46,090 nucleotides of DNA from an uncultured Bacilli bacterium (GTDB lineage: Bacteria > Bacillota_I > Bacilli_A > RF39 > UBA660): positions 1-46,090 of the forward strand of contig CAKOOJ010000008.1 of NCBI GenBank assembly GCA_934098385.1, written 5' to 3'. Of this stretch, positions 33,728 through 42,465 are shown piece by piece; the first letter of the stretch is position 1, and the number at the start of each line of letters is the position of its first letter. The notes under the pieces were generated by a model. That model searched no databases, was not told where the DNA came from, and was given only the letters and a program-made list of their open reading frames with translations. The translations under genes and the position numbers were made by a program.

Positions 33728-35452
33728 CTAATCTGTTATATCTTCTTGATTTGTTATTTCACTTGCAATATATATTTTTAATTCTGCATTTTTAGTAACT
33801 ACAGAACCAGCATCTCTACTTTGTTTATATATTTTACCTACTTCATATTCATTAGTCTCTGTATATTCTACTGATAAATTAATTCCATACTTATTAGCAA
33901 AATTCTCAATATCTTTTAAACTATATTCACCACTTGTAAAATCTGGATAAACAACGCTTGAATCTGGAATATGTATTTTTATAGTATCTCCCTCTTTTAA
34001 AACTGCACCGGCTTCTGGTTCTGTTTTAAGTATCTCACCAGTACCAGCTTTATCAGGGTCATCTACCTCATCTTCTATAACTTCAACATATAATTTATAT
34101 GTATTTTCTAAATATCCTTTTACTTCTAGGTAATTTTTACCTTTAAAATCTTCTAATGTATATCCACCTTCACCAACAGATATATATAGTGTTATCATTG
34201 AACCTTCTTTAACAGTTCTACCTCCAGCAGGGCTAGTTTTTACAACACTTCCAACTTCTACAGTGTCACTAGTAGCGTCTTTTGTTTCACTTGCAATTTT
34301 AAATCCTTTGTCACGAAGCGTTGTTTCTGCTTCTTCAAGTGTTAAATTACTAACATCTGGTATTTTAACATCTTTTGCTTCAGTAAGTTTCGGCAACAAA
34401 AATACTATTGCTGTTACAATTACAATTAAACCAGTAAAAACAATAGCCAAAATCATAAGAAGTTTATTCTCTTTTTTCTTCTCATCTGGTTCTACAATTT
34501 GTTCTACTTTAATTTCTTGGGGTTGTTCTTCTTGTTTTGTATTTTCAAGTTCAGTAACTGCTTTTTTCTTACTTTTATCTTCCTCAACTTCTGGATAAGG
34601 AAATTCGTATACTTCTTCATCTAATCTTGATTCGTCAAGGCAAGTTTTTAAATCTTCATGCATTTCCCTAGCATCTTGATATCTATTTTTTAAATTTTTA
34701 GCAGTTGCTCGCTTAACTATGTTAGCAACACTAGTTGGAATAGAATCATTTATGTCTGTTACATAAGGTATACTTTCTTTTATGTGTTTTAAAGCAATTT
34801 CAACCGCATTATCTCCTTTAAACGGTACACTTCCAGTTAAAAGTTCATACATTAATATTCCCATAGAATATACATCACTTTGTATTGTAGCAGTTTTGCC
34901 ACAAGCTTGTTCTGGTGGTAAATAATGTACGCTTCCCATAACTGAATTAGTTTGAGTAAGCTGTGTTGCATTTAAAGCCATAGCAATACCAAAATCAGTT
35001 ATTTTAATTAAGCCATTTTCAAGTATCATAATATTTTGTGGTTTAATATCTCTATGTATTATGTAAGAGTCATGTGCTGCAGACATACCATCAGTAATTT
35101 GCATCATAATATCTACAACTTCTCTTACAGTTAAACTTCCACGTTTTTTTAGTAATTGTTTTAAGTGTTTTCCTTCAATGTACTCCATAACTATATAGTA
35201 CAATCCATTATCTTCACCTACGTCATATACTTCTACAATGTTGGGATGACTAAGACTACTAGCACTTAAAGCCTCTCTTTGAAAACGTCTAACAAATTTT
35301 TCGTCTGTCGCTAAATCTCCTCTTAATACTTTAACTGCAACGTTTCTATCTAAAATAGTATCATATGCTAGATAAACATTTGCCATACCACCTTCACCAA
35401 TAGTTTTTATAATCTGATAACGATCATTAATCTTTTGCCCCTTCATAATCAT
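33728..35452 (-). CDS. prkC: PASTA-domain Ser/Thr protein kinase
   Basis: A one-pass membrane kinase that senses cell-wall fragments. 574 residues. The kinase domain (about 12-270) has GEGGMANVY, the Lys of VAVKVL, HRDIKPQNIMI and DFGIA. A charged linker, a membrane helix (about 330-352, LLMILAIVFTGLIVIVTAIVF) and three extracellular PASTA domains (starting near DVSNLTLEEAET, FKGNYLEVKGYL and YSLKDIENFANK) follow. The start MIM follows the prpC stop closely. It works with the PP2C phosphatase upstream. Confidence 0.95.
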   Translation of the reverse strand: MIMKGQKINDRYQIIKTIGEGGMANVYLAYDTILDRNVAVKVLRGDLATDEKFVRRFQREALSASSLSHPNIVEVYDVGEDNGLYYIVMEYIEGKHLKQLLKKRGSLTVREVVDIMMQITDGMSAAHDSYIIHRDIKPQNIMILENGLIKITDFGIAMALNATQLTQTNSVMGSVHYLPPEQACGKTATIQSDVYSMGILMYELLTGSVPFKGDNAVEIALKHIKESIPYVTDINDSIPTSVANIVKRATAKNLKNRYQDAREMHEDLKTCLDESRLDEEVYEFPYPEVEEDKSKKKAVTELENTKQEEQPQEIKVEQIVEPDEKKKENKLLMILAIVFTGLIVIVTAIVFLLPKLTEAKDVKIPDVSNLTLEEAETTLRDKGFKIASETKDATSDTVEVGSVVKTSPAGGRTVKEGSMITLYISVGEGGYTLEDFKGKNYLEVKGYLENTYKLYVEVIEDEVDDPDKAGTGEILKTEPEAGAVLKEGDTIKIHIPDSSVVYPDFTSGEYSLKDIENFANKYGINLSVEYTETNEYEVGKIYKQSRDAGSVVTKNAELKIYIASEITNQEDITD

Positions 35453-35455
35453 AAA

Positions 35456-36193
35456 CTACTCACCATCCTTTACTAGATATGCTATTGAAATATTATCAGT
35501 ACCACCTCTAGCATTACACTTCTTTATAATTTTTATTAATTTTTCTTCTATTATAAGTTCATTATCATTAAGTACTTTTTCTATTTGTTCAATAGTTAAC
35601 ATATTAGTAAGACCATCACTACATAACATTATAGCATCTACATCGGTATCTACATCAAATGTATCAAGTACTTGTTTAGTTTCAGTACCAAGTGCTTTCA
35701 TTAACACATTTTTTTTAGGATGATTTAAGGCTTCTTCTGGAGCAATTTCTCCAGTTTCAACTAGCAAATTCACTAATGTATGATCTTTTGTAATTTTATG
35801 TAATTTTTTATTTTTAAATACAAATCCGCTTGAATCACCTATATTACCAAACAATAGAAAATCCTTTGTTAATAGTGCTAATACTACAGTTGTACCCATT
35901 CCTGTAGATTCAGGATTTTCTTCTGTATATTTTAAAATGTTAGTATTAATAGTATTAATATTTTCGTTAAGCCAACTTACGGCATCAAACTTTGTACCAA
36001 TGGTAGACAATTTAGAAAAATGACTACCCAAATGGGTAACTACCATAGAACTAGCTATTTCCCCTGCTCTATGTCCACCCATTCCATCTGCAACAATCAT
36101 TAAATGTTCTCCACTTAAATTTTTTACTATAGTTACAGAATCTTCATTATGACTTCTAACTCTGCCAGCATCTGTTAAATAAAATGATTTCAT
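35456..36193 (-). CDS. prpC: PP2C-type protein phosphatase PrpC
   Basis: Dephosphorylates PrkC and its substrates. 245 residues with the PP2C metal-binding motifs: RSHNEDS near residue 13, VADGMGGHRAGEIAS near 35, NIGDSSGF near 115, CSDGLTNML near 192, and GGTDNISIAYL near the end. The start overlaps the rlmN stop (TAATG). This partner order rlmN-prpC-prkC-rsgA-rpe is classical in Firmicutes. Confidence 0.96.
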   Translation of the reverse strand: MKSFYLTDAGRVRSHNEDSVTIVKNLSGEHLMIVADGMGGHRAGEIASSMVVTHLGSHFSKLSTIGTKFDAVSWLNENINTINTNILKYTEENPESTGMGTTVVLALLTKDFLLFGNIGDSSGFVFKNKKLHKITKDHTLVNLLVETGEIAPEEALNHPKKNVLMKALGTETKQVLDTFDVDTDVDAIMLCSDGLTNMLTIEQIEKVLNDNELIIEEKLIKIIKKCNARGGTDNISIAYLVKDGE

Positions 36194-37215
36194 TAGTCTT
36201 CACCAACCTTTGAACGAAGTTGCCCACACGCTGCATCAATACCAGCGCCAAACTCTCGTCTTATAGTTACATTTATACCGCGTTTTTTTAACGCATCGTA
36301 AAATGCTAAAATTGCACCTTTACTAGATTTTTTAAATTCTATATGACTAGTTTCATTATATGGTATTAAATTAACATAAACATTCATACCATGAAGTAAA
36401 CTAGCAAGTTCATTAGCACAAGATATACTATCATTTACATTATTAAGCATAACATATTCTATAGTAACTCGTCTATTAGTTTTTTTTATATATTCTTTTA
36501 TTGATAGAATTAAGTCATTTATATTATAAGCATTATTTATAGGCATGATACTATTTCTTATTTCATTATTCGGAGCATGTAAACTAACAGCTAAATTAAC
36601 TTGTAAAGGACATTCACTAAATTCTTTTATTTTATCAATTATACCACTAGTAGATATTGTAATATGTCTAGCACCAATATTAATTCCAAATGGATTATTA
36701 ATAATATAAATAAAATTCATAATATTATCAAAATTATCGAAAGGCTCTCCAATACCCATTACAACTACAGAATCAATTCTTTTATTAATATCATTTTCAA
36801 CTAATAATATTTGTTCAACTATTTCATAAGTTTCTAAATTACGCACTTTTTTAAGTCTACCACTTTCACAAAACTTACATCCCATATTACAGCCAACTTG
36901 ACTAGAAACACAAATACTATCACCATAATCATGTTTCATTACTACAGCCTCTATATAATTTCCATCTAATAATTTAAATAAATATTTATTAGTAGTTTCA
37001 CTTCTTTGTACTTTAACTATTTCTATAAAATCAATACTAAACTCATTATTTAATTTATTTATTAATTCTTTTTTTATATTAGTCATGTCATCAAATTTAT
37101 TAATTCTTTTTACATATAACCAATCATATATCTGTTTAGCCTTATATTTTTTTTCTCCTATAGATAAAAAATAGTTTTCTAAATCTTCTAATTTATAATT
37201 ATAAATATTTTTCAT
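36193..37215 (-). CDS. rlmN: 23S rRNA (adenine-C2)-methyltransferase RlmN
   Basis: A radical SAM enzyme that methylates A2503 of 23S rRNA and A37 of some tRNAs. 340 residues from the ATG at 37215, which has a GGTGG RBS. The nine codons upstream begin with TTG and are rejected. Cluster motif CNMGCKFCESG (CX3CX2C), conserved DGNYIEAVVM and SSQVGCN before it, and the C-terminal GIDAACGQL with the catalytic Cys are all present. It is the first gene of the operon running leftward to 32006. Confidence 0.95.
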   Translation of the reverse strand: MKNIYNYKLEDLENYFLSIGEKKYKAKQIYDWLYVKRINKFDDMTNIKKELINKLNNEFSIDFIEIVKVQRSETTNKYLFKLLDGNYIEAVVMKHDYGDSICVSSQVGCNMGCKFCESGRLKKVRNLETYEIVEQILLVENDINKRIDSVVVMGIGEPFDNFDNIMNFIYIINNPFGINIGARHITISTSGIIDKIKEFSECPLQVNLAVSLHAPNNEIRNSIMPINNAYNINDLILSIKEYIKKTNRRVTIEYVMLNNVNDSISCANELASLLHGMNVYVNLIPYNETSHIEFKKSSKGAILAFYDALKKRGINVTIRREFGAGIDAACGQLRSKVGED

Positions 37216-37240
37216 ATTTCCACCATAATAATTATAAAAC

Positions 37241-37267
37241 AAAAAATACTAAATTAATAGTACCTTT
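37241..37267 (-). terminator. Terminator after the Sel1-repeat gene
   Basis: 37242-37251 pairs with 37258-37267 as leftward RNA (10 pairs, two G-U), loop TTAATT, then T residues. On the plus strand the two G-U positions would be A-C mismatches. It separates the Sel1 gene from rlmN. Confidence 0.65.
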
Positions 37268-37339
37268 TTTTATTTAATATAAATTAACAATTAAAAGTAT
37301 ACATCTTTTTTACTCATTATATAAATTTTAAAACTTTTA

Positions 37340-38635
37340 CTACACATTTTTTAACTTATTAAAGATTGATATATATTCACTATATTTATTTAAATCTTTT
37401 TTTATACCTAATTCTTTATTTCCACAAAGATAATAATAATTAGCAAGATTATAATATGCATAATAATATCTTTCAGTTATTGGACATTCTATAGATTTAA
37501 TATAGTAAAAATAAGCAGTTTTTAAATCACTATTTAATCTATATATTTCTCCAACTTTATTAAGAGCCCAACTATTATTTAAATCACAACTTAATTTATA
37601 ATAATAAAGTGCTTTATTCATATCATTTAAAGATTCAAAGTATAAACCCAAATTATTAAAAGAATAACTATATCCCATGTCACTAGCATTTTTAAAACAT
37701 TCTAATGCTTTATTTATATCGATTATTTTATTTGGATTGTTACCATTTAAATAACATAATCCCATTTTATTAATCGCAGCCTTATTGCCTTCTTCTACAC
37801 CAATACATAAATAATGCCATGCAACATCAATACTTTTTTCTAAAACTAAATTTTTTAAAATAAGATTAGCAACCATAAAGCAAGCTTTTGGATGATTTTT
37901 TTTAGCAGATAATAAATAATAATTATAACATTTTTCATAATCGACATTACCATTAATAAAACCACTATACTCTAAAGAACCTAATTCTGCATTAGCATAC
38001 ATATTATCTTTTTTACCAAGTTCTATTAAAGAAGTAATATAACTAGTTCCCTCATATAAATTTATATTTAAATAACTATCTAATTCTTTTTTAATAATAT
38101 ATTTATTAATATCTTCAATATATATAGGTTGTTTCTTTTCTAACACAACAAATAATAAAATATTTATAAAACATTCGTATAAATTATTATCACTATAAAA
38201 TAAATTAATTTCTTTTTCCCTATTCTTATTAATACTATTATCAGCTTTACATAATTTAAGTAAGTCTTTACAAACATTATTTAATCTAACATTATTATTA
38301 ATAATATTTAAATTAATATCATTTAAATTGTATATTACCTCATCTAATATTGAAATAACATTACATAATATTCTAAAAAACACCTTATTATCTTTACTAT
38401 ATTTTTCTTTTAAATCAATATACATTTTCTTATAATCTAATCCAATCGCTCTATAGCCTATCAAATAATTATTAACAGTAGTATTATTTATATTCTTAAT
38501 ATCAAATAAAGAACAAAACACTTCATGTTGTATACTACTTTCTTTAACTTTAGAATATTTTTTTATAATATTAACTAAATTACCTAATGATAAATTATTC
38601 TTATTATCGTTCATTTTAATAAATTTTTTAGACAT
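37340..38635 (-). CDS. Sel1-like/TPR repeat protein
   Basis: 431 residues from the ATG at 38635, which has a GGTGG RBS; an in-frame ATG four codons earlier lies in the RBS itself. The C-terminal half (about 215-410) has Sel1-like repeats of about 34-36 residues: ANAELGSLEYSG, AINKMGLCYLNG, SFNNLGLYFE, ALNKVGEIYRL, AYYNLANYYYL. The N-terminal part (LSLGNLVNIIKKYSKVKESS then NNYLIGYRAIGLDYKKMY) recurs in gut Firmicute repeat proteins, function unknown. Sel1 repeats bind partner proteins. Divergent from the SDF transporter; a TTGTGC, 18 bases, TATAAT promoter is visible. Confidence 0.85.
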   Translation of the reverse strand: MSKKFIKMNDNKNNLSLGNLVNIIKKYSKVKESSIQHEVFCSLFDIKNINNTTVNNYLIGYRAIGLDYKKMYIDLKEKYSKDNKVFFRILCNVISILDEVIYNLNDINLNIINNNVRLNNVCKDLLKLCKADNSINKNREKEINLFYSDNNLYECFINILLFVVLEKKQPIYIEDINKYIIKKELDSYLNINLYEGTSYITSLIELGKKDNMYANAELGSLEYSGFINGNVDYEKCYNYYLLSAKKNHPKACFMVANLILKNLVLEKSIDVAWHYLCIGVEEGNKAAINKMGLCYLNGNNPNKIIDINKALECFKNASDMGYSYSFNNLGLYFESLNDMNKALYYYKLSCDLNNSWALNKVGEIYRLNSDLKTAYFYYIKSIECPITERYYYAYYNLANYYYLCGNKELGIKKDLNKYSEYISIFNKLKNV

Positions 38636-38731
38636 AATTACCACCATCTATATTATAACGTGGATTTATGTGGATGCACAAGCATTACTATTTTTTAGTA
38701 AATAAAATATAATTAGATTGAAAGGAGTCTT

Positions 38732-39970
38732 ATGAAAAAAATTTTAAAAAATTATAAATTTAGTATTATATTACTTGCAAGTATTATTTTAGGAGGTATA
38801 ATTGGATTAATATTTAAAGATAAAGCATTAGTATTAAGTCCATTTGGTAATTTATTCATAAATCTGTTACTAACTATTATAGTACCACTTATATTTTTAA
38901 CAATAACTACATCTATTGGAAATATGAAAGAACCTAAAAGACTAGGTAAAATATTAAGAAGTATAATATTAGTATTTATTATAACATCTCTTATTAGTGT
39001 ATTTATTGGAATACTAAGTACTAGAATTAATTTAGTAAATAGTAAAGATAGTATTAAAATAAAAGAAATATTAGATTATTCTATTAAAGAAAATAAAGAA
39101 GAGTTAAATATATTAGACAGAACAGTTAATGCTATTAGTACAGATGATTTTGTTAAATTAATATCAAAAGATAATATTATAGCACTAATAATATTCAGTA
39201 TTTTAATAGGTTTATCAATTAATTTATCAAAAGAAAAAGGTAAAAAGGCATTAGAAGTATTAAATAGTTTTAATGAAGTATTACAAAAATTAATTAATAT
39301 AATTATGTACTATGCTCCGATAGGTTTATGTTGTTATTTTGCTTCTTTTGTTGGAGAATTTGGTACTAGTATTGCCTTAGGATATTTGAAAACATTCATC
39401 ATATATACAATATCTTGTTTAGTAGTATATTTTATAGTTTATTCTCTATATGCTTATATTGCTGGTGGTAAAATTGGATTTATTAATTATTGGAAAAATA
39501 TTATTCCAAGTACTCTAACAGCACTTGCAACATGTTCGTCTGCTGCTTGTATACCAATAAATACTAAGTGTGCTAAGTTAGCAGGAGTACCAAGTGACAT
39601 TGCCGATACAACTATTCCTTTGGGAACTTCATTTCATAAAGATGGTTCTATAATAGGTAGTGTATTTAAAATAATGTTTTTAGTAAATTTATTTAATATG
39701 GATGTAAGTATATTTAAGATATTATGGACATCTCTTATAGCCACTATATTAATAACAGCAGTACCTATTGGTGGTGGTACTATATCTGAAATGTTAATAA
39801 TAAGTTTGATGGGTTTTCCTATTTCATCTTTACCAATATTAACAATTATAGCAACTATAATTGACGCTCCTGCAACAGTATTAAATGTTGTTGGTGACAC
39901 CGCAAGTAGTATGTTAGTCACTAGAATTGTAGAGAAAAAAAATTGGATTAAAAAAGGCAATCAACTTTGA
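38732..39970 (+). CDS. Dicarboxylate/amino acid:cation symporter (SDF family)
   Basis: 412 residues with about eight membrane helices and two re-entrant loops. The re-entrant motif reads ALATCSSAACIP (about 266-277), with IADTTIPLGTSFHKDGS next, and later VPIGGGTIS and ATIIDAPATVLNVVGDTA, which hold the conserved Asp and Asn of the substrate and cation sites. The family takes up glutamate, aspartate, C4-dicarboxylates or serine/threonine with Na+ or H+. The motif is closer to the neutral amino acid branch, but the substrate is not certain. RBS AAAGGAG. Confidence 0.9.
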   Translation: MKKILKNYKFSIILLASIILGGIIGLIFKDKALVLSPFGNLFINLLLTIIVPLIFLTITTSIGNMKEPKRLGKILRSIILVFIITSLISVFIGILSTRINLVNSKDSIKIKEILDYSIKENKEELNILDRTVNAISTDDFVKLISKDNIIALIIFSILIGLSINLSKEKGKKALEVLNSFNEVLQKLINIIMYYAPIGLCCYFASFVGEFGTSIALGYLKTFIIYTISCLVVYFIVYSLYAYIAGGKIGFINYWKNIIPSTLTALATCSSAACIPINTKCAKLAGVPSDIADTTIPLGTSFHKDGSIIGSVFKIMFLVNLFNMDVSIFKILWTSLIATILITAVPIGGGTISEMLIISLMGFPISSLPILTIIATIIDAPATVLNVVGDTASSMLVTRIVEKKNWIKKGNQL

Positions 39971-39989
39971 TATGAATTGCCTTTTTTTT
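39951..39989. terminator. Bidirectional terminator between the symporter and uppP
   Basis: AAAAAGGCAAT (39951-39961) pairs with ATTGCCTTTTT (39976-39986), followed by more T. It overlaps the symporter's final codons and serves the converging uppP. Confidence 0.85.
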
Positions 39990-40801
39990 CAGATAAAATA
40001 TATTAAAACGAATATTCCAATAATAAATAAATATATTGAAAACTTCCAAAGTTTACCATTTTTAACCATATTACTAAGAACTTTATAAAATAAGTAAGTA
40101 AATATAAACGAAAATATCATCCCAACTAAATAATATATAATTAATGCATTTGATATCCCACTACTAATTACATCTTTAACGCCTAATAACATAGTAGCTA
40201 TACTTACAGGAAAATATAACATGAATGTATATTTTAAAGAGGCTTCTCTATTTAATCTACAAAGTAAACATCCAACTAAAACCATTCCACTACGAGATAA
40301 TCCTGGAAATAATGCAGCACCTTGTATTAAACCAATTATTATTGCATCTTTATATGTAATATCATAATCTGTTTTATTTCCCTTTATATTTTTTACAAGT
40401 AATAGTGCAAACGCTGTAACAATAAACATTATACCAACTATCCAAGTTTTAGATAATGTTGTTTCTATTTCATCTTTAAATAATACACCAAGAATTCCTA
40501 CAGGTATAGAACCAATTACAATAAGCATACAATATTTAAATTCATTTTTGTATTTATTTCTATTTTCTTTATCAAATATATACTTAAAGAAACCATTAAT
40601 TAATGATACAACATCTTTCCAAAATATTATTAATATTGCAAGAAATGAAGCAAAATTCACAAATATTTCAAAGTTTAAATCATTAAACATATTTGTTTTA
40701 AATAATTGTTTAAATATAAAAATATGTCCACTACTACTAATAGGTAAAGGTTCTGTTATCCCCTGTATTATACCTAATATTATATATTTTATTAACATCA
40801 T
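39989..40801 (-). CDS. uppP: Undecaprenyl-diphosphatase UppP (BacA)
   Basis: Recycles the undecaprenyl carrier lipid for cell-wall synthesis. 270 residues and about eight membrane helices. The two signature loops are GITEPLPISSSGHIF near residue 14 (Glu and Ser catalytic) and LFPGLSRSGMVLVGCLL near 163, with the Arg. The ATG has an AGAGGA RBS. Preceded by a structured leader described separately. Confidence 0.95.
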   Translation of the reverse strand: MMLIKYIILGIIQGITEPLPISSSGHIFIFKQLFKTNMFNDLNFEIFVNFASFLAILIIFWKDVVSLINGFFKYIFDKENRNKYKNEFKYCMLIVIGSIPVGILGVLFKDEIETTLSKTWIVGIMFIVTAFALLLVKNIKGNKTDYDITYKDAIIIGLIQGAALFPGLSRSGMVLVGCLLCRLNREASLKYTFMLYFPVSIATMLLGVKDVISSGISNALIIYYLVGMIFSFIFTYLFYKVLSNMVKNGKLWKFSIYLFIIGIFVLIYFI

Positions 40802-40848
40802 ATAAATATCCTCTCTATCTATATTCTATTATTTAGCCAAAATAAAAA

Positions 40849-40956
40849 GTACAACAAGGCAATAAATTTATATATTAATTTTATGTCAAGAAAAGACAAT
40901 TATTTTTTTTACATGCGTAGTAAAGTTAAGTGTATATATTTTCTTCCTCGTTGTAC
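40849..40956 (-). ncRNA. Candidate structured leader RNA or attenuator before uppP
   Basis: As leftward RNA, GUACAACGAGG (40946-40956) pairs with CCUUGUUGUAC (40849-40859) with one G-U and no mismatch, followed by UUUUUAUUUU. The other strand would have an A-C mismatch, so leftward transcription is favoured. Between the arms lie a UUUAC/GUAAA and a UGUC/GACA hairpin. A terminator-like end 48 bases before uppP fits an attenuator, or a separate small RNA. It does not match a known class I recall. Confidence 0.45.
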
Positions 40957-40997
40957 ATATTAAGTATATCATAATTTTTTATAAAATAAATATTTTT

Positions 40998-42359
40998 TTA
41001 ATACTTTTTATATTTATTTACAAAATAGTTTACAATATCTATAAATTTCATACTATTAGAAGCTTTAAATAATATTACATCATCTTGTTTTATAATACTA
41101 TCTAATATATTTTCTGCTTCATTATTATCATTGCATAGATATTTATCATTTATTGTAGTGTTATCATAAATATTTTTGCTTAAGTTACCAACACAAATTA
41201 ATATATCAATATTATTTTTATCAACTAAATAACCAATTTTAGAATGTAAACTTCTACTATATTCTCCTAATTCTAACATATCTCCTAAAACCGCTATTTT
41301 TCTTGTTTTATATTTTCCTAATATTTCCAATGATGCCTTCATAGAATCATAATTTGCATTATAACAATCAGATATTATTCTTATACCATCATTTAAATCT
41401 ATATTTTCCATTCTGCTTTTAGATAAATGAAAATTCTTTATACCAGTTACTATATCTTCTATATCTATATTTAATACTTTACCAACAGATATTGCACATA
41501 AACTATTATATATAAAATGTCTTCCTGCAACTGGAACATATATATCTTTTGTATTATTTAATTTAAAACTACTAGAATTTATATTTTCTTCTATAAAAGT
41601 TCCCATATAATCACTATTATTATTTATACCATATGTAATTACATTGTATTTATTATTATTTATATTCCATTTATTTAATAAATCATCATCATTATTTATT
41701 ATTACTACCCCTTTATCTTCTAAACCTTCTAATATTTCCATTTTTGCTTTTAATATATTTTCCCTACTACCTAAATTACCTATATGAGCAGTTCCTATAT
41801 TAGTTATTACTGCTATAGTTGGTTTTAATATATCTGTTAATAAACTAATTTCACCAAAATGGTTCATACCCATTTCTATACACATAGCATTATGATTTTT
41901 AAGTTTTAAAAGAGTTAATGGTAAACCAATATGATTATTATGATTGCCTTCTGTTTTTAAAACATTATACTTAAGGCTCATTACACTTGCAACAATATCC
42001 TTAGTACTAGTTTTACCAACACTTCCAGTAATTGCAACTACGGGTATATCATAAAGCGATCTTTTATATTTAGCCATACTTTGTAAAGCTTTTAAAGAAT
42101 TATTTACTTTTATAATTATTTTATTATTATATTTATTTAAATTAATATTAAGATTTCCATCAAATATAACCCCTACACTATCACTATTTAATATATCATT
42201 AACAAATTTATTTCCATCAAATTTATCACCTTTTATAGCAATAAAAATATCACAATTATTAATTGTTCTAGAATCTATAGAAAATCCATCTACAAAATAT
42301 TCCATATCTCCACTTAGTAATGTACCATTAGTACATTTTATAATATCTGATACTTTCAC
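40998..42359 (-). CDS. murF: UDP-N-acetylmuramoyl-tripeptide-D-alanyl-D-alanine ligase
   Basis: Adds D-Ala-D-Ala to the UDP-MurNAc tripeptide, the last cytoplasmic step of the peptidoglycan precursor. 453 residues. Mur ligase ATP loop AITGSVGKTSTKD (about 109-121), EGNHNNHIGLP, the EMGMNHFGEI block, the central-domain NDDD and the C-terminal DCYNANYDSM with VLGDMLELG match MurF. GTG start with AGGAAG RBS. It is a single gene, divergent from the Lys/Glu-rich protein. Confidence 0.95.
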   Translation of the reverse strand: MKVSDIIKCTNGTLLSGDMEYFVDGFSIDSRTINNCDIFIAIKGDKFDGNKFVNDILNSDSVGVIFDGNLNINLNKYNNKIIIKVNNSLKALQSMAKYKRSLYDIPVVAITGSVGKTSTKDIVASVMSLKYNVLKTEGNHNNHIGLPLTLLKLKNHNAMCIEMGMNHFGEISLLTDILKPTIAVITNIGTAHIGNLGSRENILKAKMEILEGLEDKGVVIINNDDDLLNKWNINNNKYNVITYGINNNSDYMGTFIEENINSSSFKLNNTKDIYVPVAGRHFIYNSLCAISVGKVLNIDIEDIVTGIKNFHLSKSRMENIDLNDGIRIISDCYNANYDSMKASLEILGKYKTRKIAVLGDMLELGEYSRSLHSKIGYLVDKNNIDILICVGNLSKNIYDNTTINDKYLCNDNNEAENILDSIIKQDDVILFKASNSMKFIDIVNYFVNKYKKY

Positions 42360-42413
42360 AAAATCACTTCCTATTTCAATTATATTTTAAAATTTAAAAT
42401 AAATAAATATTTT

Positions 42414-42442
42414 TTGACTAAAAAATCAACTTTTGGTACAAT
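42414..42442 (+). promoter_or_regulatory. Promoter of the Lys/Glu-rich protein gene
   Basis: -35 TTGACT (42414-42419), 17 bases, -10 TACAAT (42437-42442). It is about 24 bases before the start codon. Confidence 0.7.
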
Positions 42443-42465
42443 AAATCTAGAAATTAGGTGTTATT

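Noticed and set aside
40849..40956. Identity as 6S RNA or SRP RNA
   Set aside because: Too short and lacking the central bubble of 6S or the GGAA-loop helix of SRP RNA that I recall.
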